Shown here in pieces: positions 1 to 6,600 of a DNA stretch of 7,049 nucleotides. The notes below the pieces were generated by a model. The model ran no database searches. It was not told the origin of the DNA and saw nothing but the letters and a program-made list of their open reading frames with translations. Position numbers and translations under genes: made by a program. Origin of the DNA: Candidatus Omnitrophota bacterium (GTDB lineage Bacteria; Omnitrophota; Gorgyraeia; Zapsychrales; Zapsychraceae). Positions within the stretch are counted from its first letter, which is position 1; each line of letters opens with the position of its first letter. The stretch lies in the NCBI GenBank assembly GCA_030634235.1, contig DAOWBD010000054.1, forward strand, positions 1 to 7,049. Reading direction: 5' to 3'.

Positions 1-193
1 AATAGGTCAGCGCGAGCCCGAAGACGTAGATCAATGAGAGGCCAAACCCCATCCATTTCGTGCCTTTGGTATTGACCCCGGCGATAAAACTCGCCGTCAG
101 CGGCATCACCGGATAGACGCAAGGCGTAAAACTGACCAAGACCCCGGCCCAAAAAACGATGAAATAATCAAGAAAATTTCCCTGAAGCTCCAT
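1..193 (-). CDS. CcdA/DsbD-family cytochrome c biogenesis / thiol-disulfide transporter, N-terminal part (runs off the left edge)
   Basis: Members of this family are inner-membrane proteins that carry electrons from cytoplasmic thioredoxin to periplasmic thiol proteins, for cytochrome c maturation or disulfide repair. Only the first 64 residues are visible. They show a hydrophobic first membrane helix with the motif SFTPCVYPVMPLTASF (residues 21-36). This is the family's hallmark Phe-Thr-Pro-Cys segment, and Cys25 should be the first of the two redox-active membrane cysteines. A linker (GVNTKGTKW) and the start of a second helix follow. The ATG at 191-193 has AGGA about 7 nt upstream, which supports this start. 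There is no signal peptide or periplasmic domain before the membrane core, so this is a CcdA-like N-terminus and not a full E. coli-type DsbD. A thioredoxin domain could still lie at the unseen C-terminus. The gene follows metH by 138 bp with no terminator seen between them, so cotranscription is possible. Confidence 0.88.
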   Translation of the reverse strand, partial: MELQGNFLDYFIVFWAGVLVSFTPCVYPVMPLTASFIAGVNTKGTKWMGFGLSLIYVFGLALTY

Positions 194-331
194 AAGCGCA
201 TCCTGTTCGTCAATACTCCGTACAAATTAGTATGTTACTACAGATCAATGAACGCTTCCATCTATTAGTCGCAAATCTCGCCAATTTCTTACGACAGCCC
301 CGAGAAGCACAACGTTCCGGAGGGGATCACA

Positions 332-3300
332 TTAAACTTTGTACCCTAAATAAGGGCTGAGCCACTTCTGGACTTCCCCAACCTCTATCCCCTTGCGCGC
401 AGCATAGTCCTCAACCTGGTCTCGGCAGATATCCCCGAGCCAGAAATACTTCGAGTCCGGATGGGCGAAATAGATGCCACTGACCGACGAGGCCGGGATC
501 ATCGCATAATTCTCAGTCAAAGTGATCCCCACATTCTTTTGAACCCCGAGAAGGTCAAAAAGTTCCATTTTTTCTGTGTGGTCCGGACAGGCCGGATACC
601 CCGGCGCGGGACGAATGCCGCGGTAACGGCACTGCATGAACGCTTCATCATCGAGGTTCTCGTCGGGGGCATACCCCCAGAACTGCTTGCGCACGAGCTC
701 ATGCATGCGCTCGGCAAAGGCCTCGGCCAGACGGTCGGCGAGGGCTGTCGCGAGAATCGCTTTGTAATCGTCATTCTCACTTTTGTAGCTTGCGACCAAT
801 TCTTTGAGGCCAATCCCGGTCGTGACGGCAAAGCCGCCGATGTAATCTTTCACGCCCGTTTCCTTAGGCGCGATGAAGTCCGCCAGCGCGTAATAAGGCT
901 TGCTGTCGGATTTCGCGATTTGCTGGCGCAATGTATGGAAAACCGTTTTGACTTCCTTGCGCTCATCATCCGTGTACACCTCGATGTCATCCCCGACGCT
1001 GTTAGCCGGGAAGAACCCCAGAACCGCCTTGGCCGTTAATAACTTTTGATCGATGATCTCCTGGAGCATCGTCTGCGCGTCGTTAAACAGCTCCTTGGCC
1101 TCTTCTCCGATCTTCGCATCCTTGAAAATATGGGGATACTTACCCTTGAGTTCCCACGCCATGAAAAGCGGCGACCAGTCAATGCGCTTTTTGATATCGG
1201 TCAGCGAGACGTCCTTAGTGATCTTCACGCCCAGAAAAGAAGGCTTAACGATTTGAGCACTCGCCCAGTCGGTCTTCATACCCTTCGCGCGCGCATTGCC
1301 GATCGGCATGTAACGCCTCGCCGACTGCCGGTTCTCATGCTCGTCGCGCAGGCGGTCGTACTGCGCGGCGGTCTCCTCGATCAGTTTCACCCGCGCCTCT
1401 TTGTCCATCAAGGCGCGGCAAACCCCGACGCTGCGCGACGCATCCTTTAGATGAATAACCGGCCCGTGATAGGCCGGCGCAATCTTCACCGCCGCATGGC
1501 TTGCCGACGTCGTCGCCCCGCCGATCAAAAGAGGAATATCAAAACCCTCGCGTTCCATCTCGGCAGCCACGTGAACCATCTCGTCGAGCGACGGCGTGAT
1601 CAGCCCGCTTAAGCCGATCATGTCAACATTCTCCCGGCGGGCCGTCTCAAGGATCTTTTCACACGAACACATCACTCCAAGATCGATGATCGTAAAATCA
1701 TTGCACGCTAAGACGACTCCGACAATGTTCTTGCCAATATCATGCACATCTCCCTTGACCGTTGCCATCAAGATCTTCCCCGCGCCCTTATGCTCATCGG
1801 CTTTCCCCTCCTCAATGAACGGCTGAAGATGCGCAACCGCTTTTTTCATCACGCGCGCGCTCTTGACAACCTGCGGCAGGAACATCTTCCCCGAACCGAA
1901 GAAGTCGCCGACTTTGTTCATACCGTCCATGAGCGGCCCTTCAATAACATCAATCGGACGCTTCGCTTCTTTGCGCGCTTCTTCCACATCCTCGTCAATG
2001 TATTCGACAACACCCTTCACCAACGCCTGCGAAAGCCGGTCGGCAACGGGCTGCTTGCGCCACTCGAGATCCTCGACGAGCTTCCGCCCCTTCGACTCGA
2101 CCGTCTGCGCATAGGCGACCAGCCGCTCGGTCGCGTCAGCCTTCCGGTTGAAAAGAACATCCTCGACAAGCGTAAGCAAATCCTTGGGAATCTCGTCGTA
2201 AACCGTGATCATCCCGGCGTTAACGATGCCCATGTTCATGCCGGCCTGGATCGCGTGATAGAGGAACGCCGAATGCATCGCCTCGCGCACCGCATTGTTC
2301 CCCCGGAACGAAAATGAAATATTACTGACCCCGCCACTGATCAGGCAATGCGGGTGCGCCGCTTTAAGCGCCCGCGTCGCCTCAATGTAATCAATCGCAT
2401 AATTATTGTGTTCCTCAATGCCCGTCGCTACCGCAAAAATGTTCGGGTCGAAGATAATATCCGCCGCCGGAAAACCGACCTCTTCGGTCAGGATATTGTA
2501 CGCCCGGTTGCAGATCTCAACCTTGCGCTCCTTGGTATCCGCCTGTCCCTTCTCGTCGAAGGCCATGACGACAACCGCGGCCCCGTAACGCTTGATCTCC
2601 CGGGCCTGTTTGCAAAAGACCGCCTTGCCTTCTTTTAAACTGATAGAATTGACGACCGCCTTGCCCTGAACGCATTGCAGCCCCGCCTCAATGACGAGGA
2701 AATCCGACGAATCGATCATAACCGGCACGCGCGCGATATCCGGTTCGACAGCGACAAGATTCAGGAACTTGACCATCGCCTCCTTCGAGTCAAGCATCGC
2801 TTCGTCCATGTTCACGTCGATGACCTGGGCGCCGGCCTCGACCTGCTGGCGGGCAACAGAGAGCGCTTCTTCATAATTTTCCTCGCGGATCAACCGCGCG
2901 AATTTCTTCGACCCGGCCACATTGGTTCGCTCCCCAATATTGATAAAATTCGTCACGCTCGAAACATTGAGAGGCTCTAATCCGCTGAACGATGTCCGCC
3001 GCGAGATCTCCGGGATCTTTCGCGGGGTAACATCAGCAACAGCGTCGGAGATCGACTTGATGTGTTCCGGCGTCGTCCCGCAACACCCGCCAACAATGTT
3101 CAAGTATCCCGCCTGAGCCATCTCTCTGATCCGCTGGGTCATCTCCAGCGGGCTTTGATCATATTCCCCCAAAACATTGGGCAAACCGGCATTAGGATAA
3201 CAGCTGACATAACAAGGCGCGAGTTTCGATAATTGGCCGATGTACGGGCGCATATCCTCGGCGCCAAGCGCGCAATTTAAACCGACCGTCAACGGATTGG

Positions 3301-4018
3301 TATGGGCGACGGAAACCCAGAAGGCTTCGGTCGTCTGCCCCGACAACATGCGCCCGCTCGCGTCGGTGATCGTCCCGGAAATCATGACCGGGATCGGCTT
3401 GCGCTCGGAGTCACAGTAAGCGCCGATCGCATAAAGGGCCGCCTTGGCATTGAGCGTATCGAAGATCGTCTCCACCAGCAACAGATCGACCCCTCCGTCA
3501 ATAAGGCCGCGGATCTGTCTGAAATACGCTTCGGTCAATTGGTCGAAGGTCACGGCACGCGCGCCGGGGTCGTTGACATCCGGCGACATTGATGCCATGC
3601 GGTTAGTCGGCCCGATAGCGCCGGCCACATAACGTACTTTTTCCGGTGTTTTCGTTGAAAAAGCTTTCGCCGCTTTTTTGGCGATCTTCGCAGAGGCGAG
3701 GTTCAGATCATAGGTCAGGCCACTCATCTGATAATCCCCGAGGCTGATCGGATTAGCACCGAACGTATTGGTTTCGATAATATCAGCGCCGGCTTCAAGA
3801 TAAGCGGTATGGATCTCCTCGATGATCCCGGGCTGCGTGATCGACAGCAGGTCGTTGTTCCCTTTGACATCGACGTTGTGATCCTGGAATTGGCTGCCGC
3901 GGTAAGCGGCCTCGTCAAGTTTGTAGCGCTGGACCATGGTCCCTAACGCGCCATCGATAACCAGGATCCGTCGCCCGAGTACGAGATGAATTGGATGATT
4001 AGGAAATGGTAATGTCAT
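332..4018 (-). CDS. metH: Cobalamin-dependent methionine synthase (5-methyltetrahydrofolate--homocysteine methyltransferase)
   Basis: This cytoplasmic enzyme moves a methyl group from 5-methyltetrahydrofolate to homocysteine through a cobalamin cofactor, giving methionine and tetrahydrofolate. At 1228 residues it is full length (E. coli MetH is 1227) and has all four modules in order. The homocysteine-binding barrel (about 15-330) has zinc ligands Cys249 (GLNCALG) and Cys312-Cys313 (GGCCGTTPEH). The pterin-binding domain spans about 350-620, with NIGERTN at 360-366. The cobalamin cap and Rossmann domains span about 640-890, with DVHDIGKN placing the cobalt-ligand histidine at His759, then SGLITPS (804-810) and GGATTS. 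The SAM-dependent reactivation domain spans about 920-1228, with RPAPGYPACPDHTEK at 1136-1150. No frameshift or missing key residue is seen. The ATG at 4016-4018 is the only plausible start, because no GTG or TTG precedes the conserved IDGALGTM segment. It lacks a clear Shine-Dalgarno sequence and lies 12 nt after a terminator-like T-run. Confidence 0.98.
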   Translation of the reverse strand: MTLPFPNHPIHLVLGRRILVIDGALGTMVQRYKLDEAAYRGSQFQDHNVDVKGNNDLLSITQPGIIEEIHTAYLEAGADIIETNTFGANPISLGDYQMSGLTYDLNLASAKIAKKAAKAFSTKTPEKVRYVAGAIGPTNRMASMSPDVNDPGARAVTFDQLTEAYFRQIRGLIDGGVDLLLVETIFDTLNAKAALYAIGAYCDSERKPIPVMISGTITDASGRMLSGQTTEAFWVSVAHTNPLTVGLNCALGAEDMRPYIGQLSKLAPCYVSCYPNAGLPNVLGEYDQSPLEMTQRIREMAQAGYLNIVGGCCGTTPEHIKSISDAVADVTPRKIPEISRRTSFSGLEPLNVSSVTNFINIGERTNVAGSKKFARLIREENYEEALSVARQQVEAGAQVIDVNMDEAMLDSKEAMVKFLNLVAVEPDIARVPVMIDSSDFLVIEAGLQCVQGKAVVNSISLKEGKAVFCKQAREIKRYGAAVVVMAFDEKGQADTKERKVEICNRAYNILTEEVGFPAADIIFDPNIFAVATGIEEHNNYAIDYIEATRALKAAHPHCLISGGVSNISFSFRGNNAVREAMHSAFLYHAIQAGMNMGIVNAGMITVYDEIPKDLLTLVEDVLFNRKADATERLVAYAQTVESKGRKLVEDLEWRKQPVADRLSQALVKGVVEYIDEDVEEARKEAKRPIDVIEGPLMDGMNKVGDFFGSGKMFLPQVVKSARVMKKAVAHLQPFIEEGKADEHKGAGKILMATVKGDVHDIGKNIVGVVLACNDFTIIDLGVMCSCEKILETARRENVDMIGLSGLITPSLDEMVHVAAEMEREGFDIPLLIGGATTSASHAAVKIAPAYHGPVIHLKDASRSVGVCRALMDKEARVKLIEETAAQYDRLRDEHENRQSARRYMPIGNARAKGMKTDWASAQIVKPSFLGVKITKDVSLTDIKKRIDWSPLFMAWELKGKYPHIFKDAKIGEEAKELFNDAQTMLQEIIDQKLLTAKAVLGFFPANSVGDDIEVYTDDERKEVKTVFHTLRQQIAKSDSKPYYALADFIAPKETGVKDYIGGFAVTTGIGLKELVASYKSENDDYKAILATALADRLAEAFAERMHELVRKQFWGYAPDENLDDEAFMQCRYRGIRPAPGYPACPDHTEKMELFDLLGVQKNVGITLTENYAMIPASSVSGIYFAHPDSKYFWLGDICRDQVEDYAARKGIEVGEVQKWLSPYLGYKV

Positions 4019-4030
4019 AATGATTTGTTT

Positions 4031-4059
4031 AAAAAATCCCAGCCAGACTTCTTGCCGGG
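4031..4059 (-). terminator. Intrinsic terminator-like hairpin and T-run after the GGDEF gene, just before metH
   Basis: Read on the minus strand, CCCGGC (4054-4059) can pair with GCTGGG (4038-4043), using one G-T wobble, around a loop of about 10 nt. An A and then six T residues (4031-4036) follow. The stem lies 30 nt past the stop codon of the diguanylate cyclase gene, which suits Rho-independent termination of that transcript. It also lies within the 71-bp gap before metH, so it could instead act as an attenuator in a metH leader. The stem is short, so its strength is uncertain. Confidence 0.6.
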
Positions 4060-4089
4060 ATCCAGATTCTTTAAGAAAGAATGTTCAGC

Positions 4090-5568
4090 CTATTGTGAAA
4101 CACAAATACGGTTTTTCCCCTCCTGTTTGGCCTGATGCAAGGCCTTGTCCGCATTTTGGATTAACCGATATTGTGTAATACCGTCGACATAGCCGGCGGC
4201 ACCAAAACTCAGGGTCACTTCTTTTTTAAAAGCAGCCCGCGCTACGGCCGCCTGGATCTTTTGCGCCGCCTGCTTAACCCCTTCAATATCCGTATTGGGT
4301 AAGATGATCGCGAATTCATCACCGGAATACCGGCAAACAATGTCCACTTCTCTAAGCTGATCCCGGAAGATCTGGCCGAGCCCCTTAAGCAAGGCATCCC
4401 CTTCAGGCTGCCCGAACGCGTCATTATACGGCTTGAAGTCGTCGATATCAATCATAATAACACAAAGTGGGATGTTATTCCGCCGGCATCTCTTAATTTC
4501 ATAATCAAGGCTCTTGGAGAATTGGCGGTAATTATAAATATGGGTAAGCGGATCGGTCACAGCAAGAGAACTTAATTCTTTGTAGAGCCTGACATTCTCA
4601 AAAGCAACTGATACTTCGCGGGCAATAGAGCTAAGGATCCGCAGATCTACATCTCCGAAAGCCCGTTCATCATTTGCCGCGGCTTCCCTACCTTTTCCTT
4701 TTTTCGGTATCTTGTTAGAAACATTGATCACTCCGACGACCCTCTCCCCTAATGTGATCGGAACGATCATGAATGATCGCCCGAGATATGTCGGCCTGTT
4801 CGCTCTTTGAAACTTCCGGTCGTATTCGATATTCCTGACCAGCAACGGCTGCCCGTCTTGAACGACGGTCCCGGCGATCATCTCCCCGGACTTGACCCTC
4901 GCCTCTTTGACGACCTCATCGCTTAATCCCCTCGCGCCGACGATCGATAATTCATCTGTTTCATCGTCGAGGACCATCAAAGAGCACTTCATGACCTCCA
5001 GGATTCTCGCCGTGCGCTCGACAATACAATCAACGAGCTCATCAAAGTCCTGAATGGAGCTGATCGTCTCATCGAATTCCAAAAGCTGCTCCAGCTTTTG
5101 CTTTTCCATCACCAATTCTTCTTTAAGCTGGCTTTTCTCGGTCACATTGTATATGATCCCCTCAATGCCGATCACCTCGCCCTCGTCGCTCTCAACCAGG
5201 TTGCTCGTGACCGACAGGATGACCGGCATATGGTCTCTCCGGATGATCTCGACCTCATAATCCCGGACGGATCCGGTTTCATTTATTTTCTTCAAGAACT
5301 CCGCCCTTTTTTTAACATCTTCGAATACGACATCCGCTAAATTGGTCCCCAGAACATCATCCTTCGTTTCAAACCCCAGCGCGAGAACGTAGGCGTGATT
5401 GACATAAAATAAATACCCTTTCACATCAGCGATAAAAACACTAACATGCCCTCTCTCGACAAGGCGGCGGAACATCTGCTGGGACTCCGCGTGCGCCAGG
5501 TTCAGGTCTTTCGCTCTTGCAATGTAAGTCGGCTTCTTATAATTTCCGGTTGGTTCAAACTCGATCAT
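4090..5568 (-). CDS. Diguanylate cyclase with PAS and GAF sensor domains
   Basis: This 492-residue protein is predicted to condense two GTP into cyclic di-GMP under sensory control. A PAS domain (about 30-143) is followed by a charged helical linker (about 143-170, VTEKSQLKEEL onward), a GAF domain (about 170-330) with a lysine-rich stretch near 285-295, and a C-terminal GGDEF domain (about 334-490). The cyclase domain has DIDDF (374-378), the guanine-binding Asn382 and Asp391, and SGDEF (415-419) in place of GGDEF. The product-inhibition I-site REVD (406-409) lies five residues before the signature, as in PleD. Acidic catalytic residues are kept, so activity is likely though untested. Asp391 argues against the serine-bearing cyclic GMP-AMP (Hypr) subtype. 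There are no membrane helices or signal peptide, so it should be cytoplasmic. The ATG at 5566-5568 follows GGAG at about 6 nt spacing. The ligands of PAS and GAF cannot be told from sequence. Confidence 0.93.
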   Translation of the reverse strand: MIEFEPTGNYKKPTYIARAKDLNLAHAESQQMFRRLVERGHVSVFIADVKGYLFYVNHAYVLALGFETKDDVLGTNLADVVFEDVKKRAEFLKKINETGSVRDYEVEIIRRDHMPVILSVTSNLVESDEGEVIGIEGIIYNVTEKSQLKEELVMEKQKLEQLLEFDETISSIQDFDELVDCIVERTARILEVMKCSLMVLDDETDELSIVGARGLSDEVVKEARVKSGEMIAGTVVQDGQPLLVRNIEYDRKFQRANRPTYLGRSFMIVPITLGERVVGVINVSNKIPKKGKGREAAANDERAFGDVDLRILSSIAREVSVAFENVRLYKELSSLAVTDPLTHIYNYRQFSKSLDYEIKRCRRNNIPLCVIMIDIDDFKPYNDAFGQPEGDALLKGLGQIFRDQLREVDIVCRYSGDEFAIILPNTDIEGVKQAAQKIQAAVARAAFKKEVTLSFGAAGYVDGITQYRLIQNADKALHQAKQEGKNRICVSQ

Positions 5569-5585
5569 GCGTCTCTCCGTTATTC

Positions 5586-5718
5586 CTATTTATCCTGACA
5601 GAATACTTTGTTTTTCCCGTCTTTCTTAGCCTTGTGCAGCGCGGCATCCGCTTTTAAACCTTTTGATCTCATAGGCCAAACACTCCATTAAATGCCGGTA
5701 ATGGAAGTAAAATCGAGG
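5586..5718 (-). pseudogene. Remnant of a second GGDEF domain, missing its catalytic core and frameshifted
   Basis: Two coding scraps are joined here. In one frame (about 5658-5718) the translation includes FYFHYRHLMECLAYEIKRF. It lines up with the opening of the GGDEF domain in the neighbouring cyclase (HIYNYRQFSKSLDYEIKRC), sharing YR, L and YEIKR. In another frame, ending at the TAG at 5586-5588, it reads ADAALHKAKKDGKNKVFCQ, which lines up with that protein's extreme C-terminus (NADKALHQAKQEGKNRICVS). The roughly 100 residues between them, including the nucleotide-binding and GGDEF motifs, are absent. The simplest reading is a former cyclase gene upstream of the intact one that suffered an internal deletion with a frame change. 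Its stop lies 17 nt before the intact gene's ATG. DNA similarity to the neighbour is weak outside short matches, so it is not a recent duplicate. The right-hand limit is approximate. Confidence 0.72.
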
Positions 5719-5849
5719 AGAATGCTTTCTTTTTGAGCGTCCTTTTTCATCTTAAACACCCTCGATCTTCGATCGGACAGTCCCTGCGCAGATTGAACAA
5801 CACGGAGAGATCATAAGTGGTTTTGGAGAAACAATTTGGTGTTAGCCCC
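5688..5849 (-). other. Gap after nrdG with short open frames of unknown origin
   Basis: No intact gene is seen here. One minus-strand frame stays open from just after the nrdG stop to a TGA at 5747-5749 and reads plausibly like protein (for example TTYDLSVLFNLRRDCPIED), but it has no ATG. Its TGA overlaps an ATG (ATGA, 5747-5750) that opens a 20-codon frame beginning MKKDAQKESILLDF and ending at a TAA at 5688-5690. A purine-rich GAGGG lies about 8 nt before that ATG. The second frame is the same one that continues after its stop into the C-terminal GGDEF scrap, and it overlaps the right part of the GGDEF remnant in another frame. These may be the worn 5' parts of the lost gene or of another gene. 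I do not recognise either peptide. Confidence 0.3.
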
Positions 5850-6533
5850 TTAGTTGCCGCCGATTCCCCACACACTTTGAAAACCAGCAACTTCTTCTTC
5901 CGAAAAGTTCTCCGGGATTCCTTCTAATAATTCTTTATTCAAAATGTTATCACGGGGAATAAATCTTTGCAACCGATACTTCTTGGTACCTTCAATGAGG
6001 GAAACCATCTTAGGAAGGTCTTCGACCGGGACAACCGGCGCGGCAAGAGTAGTGCGGAATTCGTGGGTCAGGTCAGAATCGAGGATGATCTGAATGCTTT
6101 TTTGGACCCGCTCGGCACAATCTTTCAAATCGGTCAATTGGACATATTTTTCCAAAGGCGCTTTAATGTCCATGGCGATGTAATCGACCAAATTAAGTTT
6201 CAAAATCTCTCTTAACACGTCCGGATTACTCCCATTGGTATCTAATTTGACAGGAAACCCTATGTCTTTGACCTTTGTAAGGAATCCGATAAGGTCCTTC
6301 TGTAAGGTTGGCTCGCCACCGGTAACAACAAGGCCTTCGATCTGGCCGATGCGTTTTTCGAGGAAATCAAGAACCGTATCCTCGGGGATAGGATCACAGA
6401 AATATTCAGGCTCGACCAATTCAGAGTTATGACAATAGGGACACCGAAAATTGCATCCTTGTGTGAAAACAACCGCCGCCATTTTTCCGGGGTAATCGAT
6501 AAGAGAGAATTTTAAAAGCCCACCGATCTTCAT
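5850..6533 (-). CDS. nrdG: Anaerobic ribonucleoside-triphosphate reductase activating protein (radical SAM)
   Basis: This 227-residue cytoplasmic iron-sulfur enzyme is predicted to cleave S-adenosylmethionine and place the glycyl radical on NrdD, which is encoded just upstream. The radical-SAM cluster motif CNFRCPYC gives CxxxCxxC at Cys27, Cys31 and Cys34, directly after KMAAVVFTQG. A GGEPTLQ segment near residue 72, the usual SAM-contacting GGE motif, and KLDTNG and DIKAP further on also fit the fold. The opening KIGGLLKFSLIDYPGK is typical of the longer (about 230-residue) NrdG group and not the short E. coli type. I chose the ATG at 6531-6533 because it starts at this conserved segment and has GGTGA about 4 nt upstream. 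The frame stays open 89 codons further 5', but that part overlaps nrdD in another frame and resembles nothing. The gene is very likely cotranscribed with nrdD, 67 bp away. Confidence 0.95.
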   Translation of the reverse strand: MKIGGLLKFSLIDYPGKMAAVVFTQGCNFRCPYCHNSELVEPEYFCDPIPEDTVLDFLEKRIGQIEGLVVTGGEPTLQKDLIGFLTKVKDIGFPVKLDTNGSNPDVLREILKLNLVDYIAMDIKAPLEKYVQLTDLKDCAERVQKSIQIILDSDLTHEFRTTLAAPVVPVEDLPKMVSLIEGTKKYRLQRFIPRDNILNKELLEGIPENFSEEEVAGFQSVWGIGGN

Positions 6534-6552
6534 ATTTTCACCATCGACAACA

Positions 6553-6576
6553 GAGGGCGCGAAAAACCGCGCCCTC
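6553..6576 (-). promoter_or_regulatory. Perfect 9-bp hairpin between nrdD and nrdG
   Basis: GAGGGCGCG (6553-6561) and CGCGCCCTC (6568-6576) form a perfect G+C-rich stem around a 6-nt loop, inside the 67-bp gap between the nrdD stop and the nrdG start. On the minus strand, which carries both genes, no T-run follows the stem, so it is not a normal Rho-independent terminator. It could protect the 3' end of a processed nrdD message or set the ratio of NrdD to NrdG. On the plus strand a T-rich stretch does follow, but no plus-strand gene ends here. The stem itself is certain; its role is inference. Confidence 0.6.
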
Positions 6577-6600
6577 GTATGTATTATTTTATTTTTTGAC

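Noticed and set aside
194..331. A promoter or terminator between metH and the ccdA-like gene
   Set aside because: Several weak TTGA-like and TACTAA-like boxes occur but none at good spacing with good match, and no stem with a following T-run is seen. I could not support a site.
461..2317. Long plus-strand open frames opposite metH (461-1039 and 1742-2317 among others)
   Set aside because: They lie wholly antisense to the well-conserved metH, show no recognisable domains, and are expected from its codon composition.
4019..4089. A SAM or cobalamin riboswitch before metH
   Set aside because: The gap to the upstream gene is only 71 bp and holds one simple hairpin. It is too short for a cobalamin riboswitch and I see no conserved SAM-riboswitch core.
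4090..4600. Assignment of the GGDEF protein to the cyclic GMP-AMP-making Hypr group
   Set aside because: The selectivity position, which is serine in that group, is Asp391 here, as in ordinary diguanylate cyclases.
6553..6597. A plus-strand terminator (hairpin followed by a T-rich stretch)
   Set aside because: No plus-strand gene leads into it. Both flanking genes run the other way, so the T-rich stretch is probably incidental, though it could block antisense transcription.
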